This document shows, piece by piece, positions 1 to 6,025 of a DNA stretch of 14,445 bases. Source of the stretch: RGIG6307 sp964424345 (lineage in GTDB: Bacteria; Bacillota; Clostridia; Lachnospirales; Lachnospiraceae). Numbering within the stretch: the stretch's first letter is position 1; the number at the start of each line of letters is the position of its first letter. The DNA lies in NCBI GenBank assembly GCA_964424345.1, contig CAYRIK010000043.1, positions 1-14,445 on the forward strand, given 5' to 3'. The translations under genes were made by a program, and so were the position numbers. The notes beneath the pieces are model-generated. The model was not told the DNA's origin. It did not search any database and saw only the letters and a program-made list of their open reading frames with translations.

Positions 1-77
1 TCAGCGATCCAAGCCATACCACCTTGAAACACAGGATATTCGATACCCAGCATTTCACAAATTGCTGACTTAATCAT
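1..77 (-). CDS. fabK: Enoyl-ACP reductase II (FabK), N-terminal fragment
   Basis: Only the first 25 codons are in the window; the gene continues past base 1. The visible N-terminus carries IEYPVFQGGMAWIA, the flavin-binding start typical of FabK and the related nitronate monooxygenase family (usually 'YPIFQGGMAW'). FabK is an FMN enzyme that reduces enoyl-ACP in the last step of each fatty-acid elongation cycle, and it replaces FabI in many Firmicutes. The start at 77 has an AGGGG ribosome site 8 bases upstream. An in-frame ATG at 83 overlaps the acpP stop (TAATG) but sits too close to that site. Placement directly after acpP favours FabK over nitronate monooxygenase, but the fragment alone cannot decide it. 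Confidence 0.8.
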   Translation of the reverse strand, partial: MIKSAICEMLGIEYPVFQGGMAWIA

Positions 78-82
78 AAACA

Positions 83-304
83 TTACCCCTTTTTGCTCTG
101 GATGAACTTATCCAAATCGTCGATAGTTTCCACTTTCTGATCCAATTCAATTTCAATACCAATTTCGTCCTCAAGATTCATAAGAAGCTCTACAGTGTCG
201 AGAGAGTCAATACCAAGTTCAGAGAACTTGCTTTCTGGTTTTACAGCAGAAACATCACAACCTGTGCGTTCTGAAACGATTTTTGCGATAGCGTCAAAGT
301 ACAT
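83..304 (-). CDS. acpP: Acyl carrier protein
   Basis: A 73-residue acidic protein with the hallmark DSL motif (Asp33-Ser34-Leu35). Ser34 is the expected attachment point of 4'-phosphopantetheine, which carries growing acyl chains in type II fatty-acid synthesis in the cytosol. Length and helix pattern match AcpP. The reading frame is open further upstream (to 382), but the start at 304 is preferred because GGAGG lies 9 bases before it and the protein then begins MYFDAIAKIV, as ACPs do; the upstream codons read like a leader. fabK follows at once, with the stop codon overlapping a possible fabK ATG, so the two are co-transcribed and probably translationally coupled. No fabH or fabT/fapR-type regulator gene precedes it here; a prophage remnant lies upstream instead. 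Confidence 0.93.
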   Translation of the reverse strand: MYFDAIAKIVSERTGCDVSAVKPESKFSELGIDSLDTVELLMNLEDEIGIEIELDQKVETIDDLDKFIQSKKG

Positions 305-332
305 AATAAAATGCCTCCAAAATAAATTTTCA

Positions 333-413
333 AGCAGTTTTCTGCTGCCTGTGCTATTTATTATACTGATTTGCCGTTCCACTAAAGAAACTGTGGCGTT
401 CCAAAAGCGTTCC
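333..413 (-). promoter_or_regulatory. Probable acpP-fabK promoter with phased GGAACG repeats
   Basis: A perfect -10 hexamer TATAAT (minus strand, 360-365) lies about 55 bases before the acpP ATG. The hexamer at -35 spacing (TCTTTA, 383-388) is poor, so the promoter may need an activator. Three copies of GGAACG (minus strand) occur at 408-413, 397-402 and 375-380. Their spacings are exactly 11 and 22 bases, so all lie on the same DNA face; one lies inside the promoter spacer and two upstream of -35. A small hairpin (AGCAG/CTGCT, 333-346) lies in the predicted leader. The -10 is seen in the sequence; the operator role is inference. Confidence 0.45.
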
Positions 414-1069
414 TACTTTGTAAACAATTTATGAATTTCTGCATACTCTCTTAGTTTTTCATCTTCCGGCAAGTCGCCTCGGAGCATTGCGTTTAATCTT
501 TCAAAGAAACGATTTGGTTTCTTGTCACCAGAATTGTATGTATATTTTCGAATCGCTCTATATTCTTCCTTTGATAGATTTTTATCCATTCTTCCAAATC
601 TTTCCTCAAAATACCTACAATCTGCTTCTCTGGCACTGCTCTAAAATCAGCAAGCGGACGTTTTGACTCTGCGTATTCTTTACTGCTCAGCCCACCAGTC
701 TTAAATCGAACATTTCGTCACTGCTTTTCCCTGGCTGCATACAACCTTTGATTCTATCCATCCAGTGAATACTTCGCCAGCCGTTCATACTTCTTGACTT
801 GTCGTTCTGCATACTGCTGCCTCGCTTCCTGTTTTGTTCGTAAACCAACGGCTTCTAATTCTTCTTTTGTCCAAGTATCATCTGCCTTCGTTAATTTTGG
901 AAAGTATGTACTATGATTATCCCTGCATCTTGGATGGTAAAGTCCCTTGCTAATCGCGTAACTCATCAGCGGATATTCTTTTCCAGTTTCCGGATTGATT
1001 CCACCTTTTCCACCGAACCATACATCATCCACTAATACTTTCCCAGCCCATGGAAGGCATTTGGGGTAT
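413..1069 (-). pseudogene. Decayed phage minor capsid protein gene (Phage_min_cap2-like), possibly with C-terminal ADP-ribosyltransferase-like end
   Basis: The longest intact piece (1068 down to 757) contains PKCLPWAGKVLVDD, then NPETGKEYPL and GLYHPRCRDNHSTYFP. These are hallmarks of the phage minor capsid 2 / head-morphogenesis family, which carries Cys/His-rich motifs like these. The frame is broken three times. A TAG at 754-756 follows KYSLDG, and NQRLYAAREKQ continues the family pattern in the same frame. A TGA at 718-720 sits where Trp is expected (EKQ-W). A one-base loss in an A-run (579-583) shifts the frame: EEWIK in one frame continues as NLSKEEYRAIRKYT in the next, down to the stop at 413-415. 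The 5' part of the gene is missing; homology begins just after a terminator hairpin. No functional product is expected. The family assignment is from motif memory, not a search. Confidence 0.72.
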
Positions 1070-1105
1070 AAAAATACCACCTGTCATTTCTGACTAGGTG
1101 GTATT
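1070..1105 (-). terminator. Orphan intrinsic terminator upstream of the phage remnant
   Basis: Arms 1096-1105 and 1073-1082 pair as AATACCACCT/AGGTGGTATT. GTCA/TGAC continues the stem after a single bulged base, closed by a GAAA tetraloop, and a T5 run (1070-1074) follows on the minus strand. This is a strong rho-independent terminator. No intact gene ends just before it: ssrA has its own terminator about 80 bases upstream. It either backs up ssrA termination or is left over from a lost gene. Phage-like coding sequence starts immediately after it, so a deletion or insertion junction probably lies near 1069. Confidence 0.8.
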
Positions 1106-1180
1106 AAATTCCTCTAAACACTTCTGATATTTGTAAAACCAGCGTGGAAGAATTTCTTCATTTTGTATACAACACGAAAC

Positions 1181-1208
1181 AAAAAAAGTGCCGTAAATAC
1201 GGCACTTT
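1181..1208 (-). terminator. Intrinsic terminator of ssrA
   Basis: On the minus strand AAAGTGCCGTA pairs with TACGGCACTTT (arms 1198-1208 and 1185-1195) and is followed by a T-run through 1181. It begins 6 bases after the tmRNA discriminator base, so it ends the precursor transcript just past the mature 3' end. Confidence 0.9.
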
Positions 1209-1213
1209 CCCTA

Positions 1214-1558
1214 TGGACTAGACGGGAGTCGAACCCGTGTCCAAAAGCCTATTCCCTGTCCTTCTACTATCATAGTTTGTTTTTGTGGTTTCCCATTTCC
1301 CTTACAAGCAGGCAAACCTACAAGCCTGTTTGCTCGGTAGCTTCATGATACGCCCTGATAGGCAAAGCTTACTATCAGTCGTTTCCTACAAAGATGATGC
1401 CTGGGTCCTGAAGTGTAGGTGCATCAGGTCAGACAACTGCCAATTAGGCAGCGTAAGCTAAATTATTGTTAGCGTTTATATTTAAGTTTGTGATTTGACG
1501 CATCACCTGCGGATAGCTTCTCCAGCTGCAAGACCCCTGTCGAAACCTTTACTAGCCC
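1214..1558 (-). ncRNA. ssrA: Transfer-messenger RNA (tmRNA)
   Basis: Rescues ribosomes stalled on mRNAs without stop codons, together with SmpB. The 5' end GGGCTAG (1558 down) pairs with CTAGTCC (1221-1215) to form the 7-bp acceptor stem with one G-U pair. The T-arm ACGGG-TTCGACT-CCCGT and the 5' GGTTTCGACAGGGG segment match the tRNA-like domain. The tag reading frame lies at 1473-1444: resume codon GCT preceded by ATAAAC, encoding ANNNLAYAA then TAA. The ending LAYAA is a typical proteolysis tag. About 345 nt is the normal length. The discriminator A is followed by TAG, so the 3' CCA is not encoded and must be added. The gene lies directly downstream of smpB with its own promoter and terminator. 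Confidence 0.96.
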
Positions 1559-1570
1559 GAGTCACAGCTC

Positions 1571-1599
1571 ATTATAACATGAATAAAATAAGAATGCAA
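1571..1599 (-). promoter_or_regulatory. ssrA promoter
   Basis: On the minus strand the -35 TTGCAT (1594-1599) and -10 TATAAT (1571-1576) are separated by exactly 17 bases, close to the sigma-70/sigma-A consensus. The -10 ends 12 bases before the mature tmRNA 5' end, leaving room for a short 5' leader, presumably removed by RNase P. Confidence 0.88.
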
Positions 1600-1610
1600 T
1601 GAGTTTTTCC

Positions 1611-1638
1611 ACTTGTCCCTCGTATTTGAGGGACAAGT
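1611..1638 (-). other. Perfect 11-bp hairpin after smpB, no T-run
   Basis: ACTTGTCCCTC and GAGGGACAAGT (1611-1621 and 1628-1638) form a perfect 11-bp stem around a 6-base loop. It starts 6 bases after the smpB stop and ends upstream of the ssrA promoter. Neither strand has a T-run after the stem, so it is not a standard intrinsic terminator. A role in smpB mRNA 3'-end protection, processing or weak termination is inference. Confidence 0.7.
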
Positions 1639-1643
1639 ACAAA

Positions 1644-2108
1644 TTACAAATTAGAAATCTTAAATTCTCGTTCGTTTGCACGTCGTTCATCTTTTTTAGC
1701 GATATCCTGTCGCTTATCAAAGAGTTTCTTACCTCGTGCAAGTCCAATTTCCATTTTTGCCTTTCCATCTTTAAAATAAACTTGGAGCGGTACTAATGTA
1801 TATCCTTTTTCTGCCACTTTTCCAGTCAATTTGTTAATTTCCTGTTTGTGGAGCAAAAGTTTTTTTACACGCAGCGGATCTTTGTTGAAAATATTTCCTT
1901 TTTCATATGGGCTAATATGCATACCATATATAAACACTTCTCCATTTTCAATGCGGATAAAAGATTCTTTTACGCTGCATTTTCCCATACGAAGACTTTT
2001 TACTTCTGTTCCATGTAAAACAAGTCCTGTTTCATATTTTTCGTCTATAAAATAATCATGGTATGCTTTTTTATTATTTGCAACCAATTTCATTGTTTCT
2101 TTACTCAT
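1644..2108 (-). CDS. smpB: SsrA-binding protein SmpB
   Basis: A 154-residue basic RNA-binding protein that binds the tRNA-like domain of tmRNA and delivers it to stalled ribosomes. The N-terminal NKKAYHDYFIDEKYETGLVL and HGTEVKSLR are diagnostic SmpB motifs of the beta-barrel OB fold. GLARGKKLFDKRQDI and the following Lys/Arg-rich tail form the C-terminal segment that enters the empty mRNA channel. Length is normal. The start at 2108 has GGAG 7 bases upstream; an internal Met at codon 6 is less well served. rnr ends 18 bases upstream and ssrA follows, so the two trans-translation factors and the RNase that clears their mRNAs sit together, an arrangement common in Firmicutes. Confidence 0.97.
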   Translation of the reverse strand: MSKETMKLVANNKKAYHDYFIDEKYETGLVLHGTEVKSLRMGKCSVKESFIRIENGEVFIYGMHISPYEKGNIFNKDPLRVKKLLLHKQEINKLTGKVAEKGYTLVPLQVYFKDGKAKMEIGLARGKKLFDKRQDIAKKDERRANEREFKISNL

Positions 2109-2126
2109 ACCAGCTCTCCATTCACT

Positions 2127-4283
2127 TTAAATATAATCTTTCCAGAAAATTTCACCTTTAGAATCTGGAATAGCAAAATCAATCGTACGAGATATTTTAT
2201 CAACATCTACTACGACTACTTCTACTTTTTGTCCAAGTGTATAGCTCTTACCTGTACGTTCTCCTACAAATTCATAGCGTTTTTCATCAAAATAATAGCG
2301 ATCTCCTGGTATTCTGGAATAATGCACCAAGCCTTCTACTGTATTTGGAAGTTCTACATAAATACCCCAACTTGTAACACCAGATACAACACCTTCAAAA
2401 TGCTGTCCAATCTTATCTTCCATAAATTCCGCTTTTTTCATTTTGACTGTTTCACGCTCAGCCTCTTCCGCACGTCGTTCTGTTGTAGATGCCTGATCTG
2501 CTACATGATCTAATATTTCACTATAATGTGCCTTTTTCTCTTCTTTTAGACGACCACGATATTCATCTTTTATAATGCGATGAATCTGTAAATCCGGATA
2601 TCTTCGGATTGGAGATGTAAAATGACAATAGTACTGACACGCCAATCCAAAATGGCCTGTACATTCGGTACTATATTTTGCCTGTTTCATGCTGCGCAAT
2701 GTTAATCTTGAAATCATAGCTTCCGCATCTGTTCCAGAAATACTGTCTAACAATTTTTGTACTTCCTTTGGATGTACGTCTTCTTTATGACCAGTTTTTA
2801 ACATAAAACCAAAATTACGAATAAAAGTAACAAGTTTTTCTATTTTTTCAGCATCAGGTGTCTCATGTGTTCTGTAGACAAATGGTGTTTCCTGCCAGAA
2901 AAAGTGTTCTGCTACTGTTTCATTTGCTGCTAACATAAACTCCTCAATCAAGCAAGTAGCAACATTTCTTTCATATGGTTTAATTTCAATTGGATGTCCC
3001 TGTGCATCCAAAATCACTTTTGTTTCTGGAAAATCAAAGTCAATAGAACCTCTGTTATGACGTTTTTTTCTAAGGATAGCTGCTAATTCTTCCATTTGTT
3101 CAAACATCGGAACTAATTCTTCATATTTTGCTCGTTCTGCTTCATCTTTGTCTGCTAAAATTTTCTTCACACTCGTATAAGTCATACGTCTATTAGAATG
3201 AATGACACTTTCACAAAGAGTATGGTCTATAATATCACCTTTTGCATCAATCGTCATAAGGCAACTTACTGCCAAACGATCTACATCCTCATTCAAAGAA
3301 CAAATACCATTAGAAAGTGCATGTGGAAGCATTGGAATAACACGATCTACCAAATAAACACTCGTACCACGATTTAATGCCTCTTTATCTAATGCAGAAC
3401 CTTCCTGCACATAGTTGGTAACATCTGCGATATGCACGCCCAATTTATATAAACCATTTTCTACAGTAAGACTGACCGCATCATCTAAATCCTTTGCATC
3501 TTCTCCGTCTATTGTGACCATCTGCACATTTCTTAAATCTACACGACCAAATAAATCTGCTTCTGATACTTCCTGTGGTACACGCTCTGCCTGATTCATA
3601 ACCTTTTCAGGGAATACGCAAGGAAGGTCAAAAGCTTTTACGATTGCCATAATATCAACACCAGGATCATTGATATGTCCTAATATTTCTACTACTTTGC
3701 CTTCTGGTTTTCGTCCAGGACGACCATAATCTGTCAGTTCTACAACTACTTTATGCCCTTCTACTGCACCTTTAGAACGTTCTATTGGAACAAAAATATC
3801 ATTTGCAATTTTAGCATTATCTGGAACAACAAATCCAAAGCTCTTTCTCTTTTGGAATGTTCCGACTACCTGTGTAATAGCATGTGCTGTAATTTTAACG
3901 ACCTTTGCTTCCTGACGTTTTCCAAGTACTTTCTGCAACAATACTACTTCAACGGTATCTTGATGAAAAGCACCATTTGTATATGCTGGTGGAATATACA
4001 AATCTTCTTCCATTCCTTCTACTTCTACAAAGCCAAATCCTTTCGCATTTGAAATAAATGTACCAACAATTGGTTTTACTTCCTGATATGTGTATTTTCC
4101 TCTTTTAGAAATAGCGATTTTCTCTTCATCTAAAAGACTGTTCAATACACGCTTTAATTCTGGTCGGTCTTCCGGCTCTACTTGAAGGATAATTGCTAAT
4201 TCCTTTTCTTTCATCGGAACATAGAGTTCATCCTTCATTAAATTTAAAATAATCTGTCTGTGTTCCTCAAAAGATTTTTTCAC
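2127..4283 (-). CDS. rnr: Ribonuclease R
   Basis: A 718-residue processive 3'-5' exoribonuclease of the RNase II/RNB family that degrades structured RNA, including mRNAs released by tmRNA-SmpB. Domains in order: N-terminal winged-helix-like segment (about 1-65), two cold-shock/OB segments starting near VGTFISNAKGFGFVEV (73-88) and VGTFQKRKSFGFVV (140-153), catalytic RNB domain (about 245-575), and S1 domain from about 625. The metal-binding motif IDGEDAKDLDDAV supplies Asp259, Asp265, Asp267 and Asp268, equivalent to the four E. coli RNase R aspartates. It ends soon after S1, without a long Lys-rich tail. The start codon is GTG, chosen because AGGAGG lies 8 bases upstream. An intrinsic terminator lies directly before that ribosome site, and smpB follows 18 bases later. 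Confidence 0.97.
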   Translation of the reverse strand: MKKSFEEHRQIILNLMKDELYVPMKEKELAIILQVEPEDRPELKRVLNSLLDEEKIAISKRGKYTYQEVKPIVGTFISNAKGFGFVEVEGMEEDLYIPPAYTNGAFHQDTVEVVLLQKVLGKRQEAKVVKITAHAITQVVGTFQKRKSFGFVVPDNAKIANDIFVPIERSKGAVEGHKVVVELTDYGRPGRKPEGKVVEILGHINDPGVDIMAIVKAFDLPCVFPEKVMNQAERVPQEVSEADLFGRVDLRNVQMVTIDGEDAKDLDDAVSLTVENGLYKLGVHIADVTNYVQEGSALDKEALNRGTSVYLVDRVIPMLPHALSNGICSLNEDVDRLAVSCLMTIDAKGDIIDHTLCESVIHSNRRMTYTSVKKILADKDEAERAKYEELVPMFEQMEELAAILRKKRHNRGSIDFDFPETKVILDAQGHPIEIKPYERNVATCLIEEFMLAANETVAEHFFWQETPFVYRTHETPDAEKIEKLVTFIRNFGFMLKTGHKEDVHPKEVQKLLDSISGTDAEAMISRLTLRSMKQAKYSTECTGHFGLACQYYCHFTSPIRRYPDLQIHRIIKDEYRGRLKEEKKAHYSEILDHVADQASTTERRAEEAERETVKMKKAEFMEDKIGQHFEGVVSGVTSWGIYVELPNTVEGLVHYSRIPGDRYYFDEKRYEFVGERTGKSYTLGQKVEVVVVDVDKISRTIDFAIPDSKGEIFWKDYI

Positions 4284-4297
4284 AGTAATCTCCTCCT

Positions 4298-4330
4298 AAA
4301 AAAATACCCCTTCTTAAATGTAAGAAGGGG
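4298..4330 (-). terminator. Intrinsic terminator between secG and rnr
   Basis: CCCCTTCTTA and TAAGAAGGGG (4321-4330 and 4307-4316) form a perfect 10-bp stem with a CATT loop, followed by TA and T7 (4298-4304). It starts 7 bases after the secG stop. Its T-run directly touches the AGGAGG ribosome site of rnr (4292-4297), so transcripts entering rnr from secG must read through it. Confidence 0.92.
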
Positions 4331-4337
4331 GTTTGTA

Positions 4338-4571
4338 CTAGAACCAGCTAATATTTAACAATACTGCCATTACGATAAAAACGATTGCTAAAACTTTTGT
4401 GATCTTTAATAAGTTACCTTCCATAGAACGTCCCTTATTCTTGCCCCAGTAAGTTTCAGCAATACCGCTGATTGCACCTAAACCAGCTGACTTACCTTCC
4501 TGTAATAAAACTAATGTTGTCAAAGCAATACATACAAATATGAAAATAATTTTCAAAATAATTCCAAGCAT
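4338..4571 (-). CDS. secG: Protein-export translocon subunit SecG
   Basis: A 77-residue membrane protein of the SecYEG channel that assists SecA-driven export. Two hydrophobic segments (about residues 1-22 and 52-75) flank a conserved loop, VLLQEGKSAGLGAISG, followed by ETYWGKNKGR. This matches the SecG family (usual motif LLQ.GKG.GL). An ATG 9 bases upstream (4580) is in frame, but the AAAGGA ribosome site ends right at it and lies 8 bases from the ATG at 4571, so the inner start is preferred. It has its own promoter just after eno and its own terminator before rnr, so it is mainly monocistronic with possible readthrough into rnr-smpB. Confidence 0.95.
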   Translation of the reverse strand: MLGIILKIIFIFVCIALTTLVLLQEGKSAGLGAISGIAETYWGKNKGRSMEGNLLKITKVLAIVFIVMAVLLNISWF

Positions 4572-4644
4572 AAACTTCATCCTTTCAAAATTTTCCAGTT
4601 ATTATCTATCTATGCCTAATATACATAGTGGCTCAATTAGTTTA

Positions 4645-4673
4645 ACTATAACACACTATTTTTTATTTTTCAA
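4645..4673 (-). promoter_or_regulatory. secG promoter
   Basis: The -35 TTGAAA (4668-4673) and -10 TATAGT (4645-4650) are separated by exactly 17 bases on the minus strand. The -35 begins immediately after the eno stop codon. Predicted transcription starts near 4637, giving a leader of about 65 bases. Confidence 0.82.
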
Positions 4674-5957
4674 CTATTTTTCATATTTCTTGCCATATAA
4701 TTCTTGTTCGATTGCCATAAGTCTATTGTACTTAGCAGTACGTTCTGAACGGCATGGAGCACCTGTTTTGATATATCCTGTATTTAGTGCAACAGCAAGG
4801 TCTGCAATAAACGTATCTTCACTTTCTCCGCTTCTATGAGACATAATTGTTTTGTATCCGCATCTTTGTGCAAGCTGCACTGTTTCTATTGTTTCTGTCA
4901 GTGTACCAATCTGATTTGGCTTGATTAAAATTGCATTTGCACAGCTTTGTTCGATTCCATTTTGTAAACGTATTTTATTTGTAACAAATAAATCATCTCC
5001 TACTAAAGTCAATTCTGTTCCTGCAGCCTTTGTCAACTTTTTCCAACCATCCCAATCATTTTCATCAAGCGGATCTTCTATAGAAAAGATTGGATACTGT
5101 TTTTTAATTTCCAGCCATTCTTCAATCAGTTCTGTACTTGTATAGCCACGTTTTTGTTTTGGCATATAATAATATCCATTTTGATCACTTTTCCATTCAC
5201 TGGCTGCTACATCTAACGAAATAAAAATATCTTTTCCAGCCTCGTATCCAGCCTGCCTGATTGCTTCTAAAATAAGTTCTATTGCCTGTATTTCACTTTC
5301 TACATCTGGTGCAAATCCACCTTCATCTCCTATTGCAGTAGACAATCCTTTTTCTTTTAATATTTTCTTTAAGTGATGATAAATTTCTGTTCCCCATCGG
5401 ATTGCTTCTTGAATCGTCTTTGCACCGCTTGGAACAATCATAAATTCCTGCACATCCAAACTGTTTTCAGAATGAGCGCCGCCATTTAATATATTCATCA
5501 TAGGAACTGGCATAACTGCTCCGCAAACACCGCCTAAATATCGATATAGTGAAAGATGCATTGCATTTGCTGCTGCCTTTGTACAAGCCATAGAAACAGC
5601 TAACATTGCATTTGCTCCCAAATTTCTTTTATCTTCTGTTCCATCAAGTGCTAAGAGTTTCTGGTCTATTTCCTGCTGTTGTCTTACTTCCATTCCAACA
5701 ATTGCTGGTTTAATTTGATTTTCTATATTAGAAACCGCTTTTTGAACGCCTTTTCCAAAATACGCTTTTCCTTCATCTCTTAGTTCTACTGCTTCATAAG
5801 CTCCCGTACTTGCACCGCTTGGAACAGTTGCTGATCCTGTCGTAATTTCTCCTGTCATTTGATTTTTTACTGTCACAATCGCCTGTACAGTAGGATTTCC
5901 CCTGCTGTCGAGAACCTGTCTTGCGAAGGTATCCTCAATGTTCAAAAAATGTATCAT
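4674..5957 (-). CDS. eno: Enolase (phosphopyruvate hydratase)
   Basis: A 427-residue glycolytic enzyme converting 2-phosphoglycerate to phosphoenolpyruvate, with Mg2+ as cofactor. Catalytic and metal residues are all present: His162 (GGAH), Glu171 (QEFM), Glu212 (GDEGGFAP), Asp249 (SLDVAASE), Glu294 (IEDPLDENDWDGW), Asp321 (VGDDLFVTN), Lys346 (LIKPNQIGT), His374 (MSHRSGE) and Lys397 (IKTGAPCRSER). Loop 1 has PSGASTG. Normal length. The substrate-loop segment is HSENSLDVQEF rather than the near-universal H(A)DNNVDIQEF, and early codons include CTC and AGG, rare in AT-rich genomes, so it may be a divergent or second enolase. The start at 5957 has GGAGG 9 bases upstream, but that site is inside the ansA terminator stem. 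Confidence 0.96.
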   Translation of the reverse strand: MIHFLNIEDTFARQVLDSRGNPTVQAIVTVKNQMTGEITTGSATVPSGASTGAYEAVELRDEGKAYFGKGVQKAVSNIENQIKPAIVGMEVRQQQEIDQKLLALDGTEDKRNLGANAMLAVSMACTKAAANAMHLSLYRYLGGVCGAVMPVPMMNILNGGAHSENSLDVQEFMIVPSGAKTIQEAIRWGTEIYHHLKKILKEKGLSTAIGDEGGFAPDVESEIQAIELILEAIRQAGYEAGKDIFISLDVAASEWKSDQNGYYYMPKQKRGYTSTELIEEWLEIKKQYPIFSIEDPLDENDWDGWKKLTKAAGTELTLVGDDLFVTNKIRLQNGIEQSCANAILIKPNQIGTLTETIETVQLAQRCGYKTIMSHRSGESEDTFIADLAVALNTGYIKTGAPCRSERTAKYNRLMAIEQELYGKKYEK

Positions 5958-5995
5958 AAAAAAACTACCTCCATATTTTATTATGGAAGTAGTTT
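5958..5995 (-). terminator. Intrinsic terminator after ansA that contains the eno ribosome-binding site
   Basis: On the minus strand AAACTACTTCCATA (5995-5982) pairs with TATGGAGGTAGTTT (5975-5962), a 14-bp stem with one U-G pair and a 6-base loop, ending in T7. The GGAGG ribosome site of eno is in the 3' arm, and the T-run ends at the base before the eno ATG. It can act both as terminator and as a sequestering hairpin for eno translation on readthrough RNA. Confidence 0.85.
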
Positions 5996-6025
5996 GTGTA
6001 GAAATCTTGAAATTATGTTTATTTA

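Noticed and set aside
305..382. Longer acpP start adding 26 residues
   Set aside because: The added residues do not resemble an ACP, and the GGAGG site points to the start at 304.
1094..1170. Minus-strand frame reading NEEILPRWFYKYQKCLEEFNTT then stop, just before the orphan terminator
   Set aside because: It looks protein-like and could be the tail of a lost gene, but it has no start, runs into the T-run of the ssrA terminator upstream, and I recognise no family.
1089..1221. Possible attachment-site repeat of the ssrA 3' end (GACTAG at 1092-1097 and 1216-1221)
   Set aside because: Only six bases match, which is expected by chance; no longer copy of the ssrA 3' end is visible downstream.
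2058..2513. Longest plus-strand open frame (151 codons) opposite rnr
   Set aside because: It is the antisense shadow of a well-supported rnr frame, with Cys/Phe/Tyr-rich low-complexity composition and no recognisable motif. The other plus-strand frames are the same kind of shadow.
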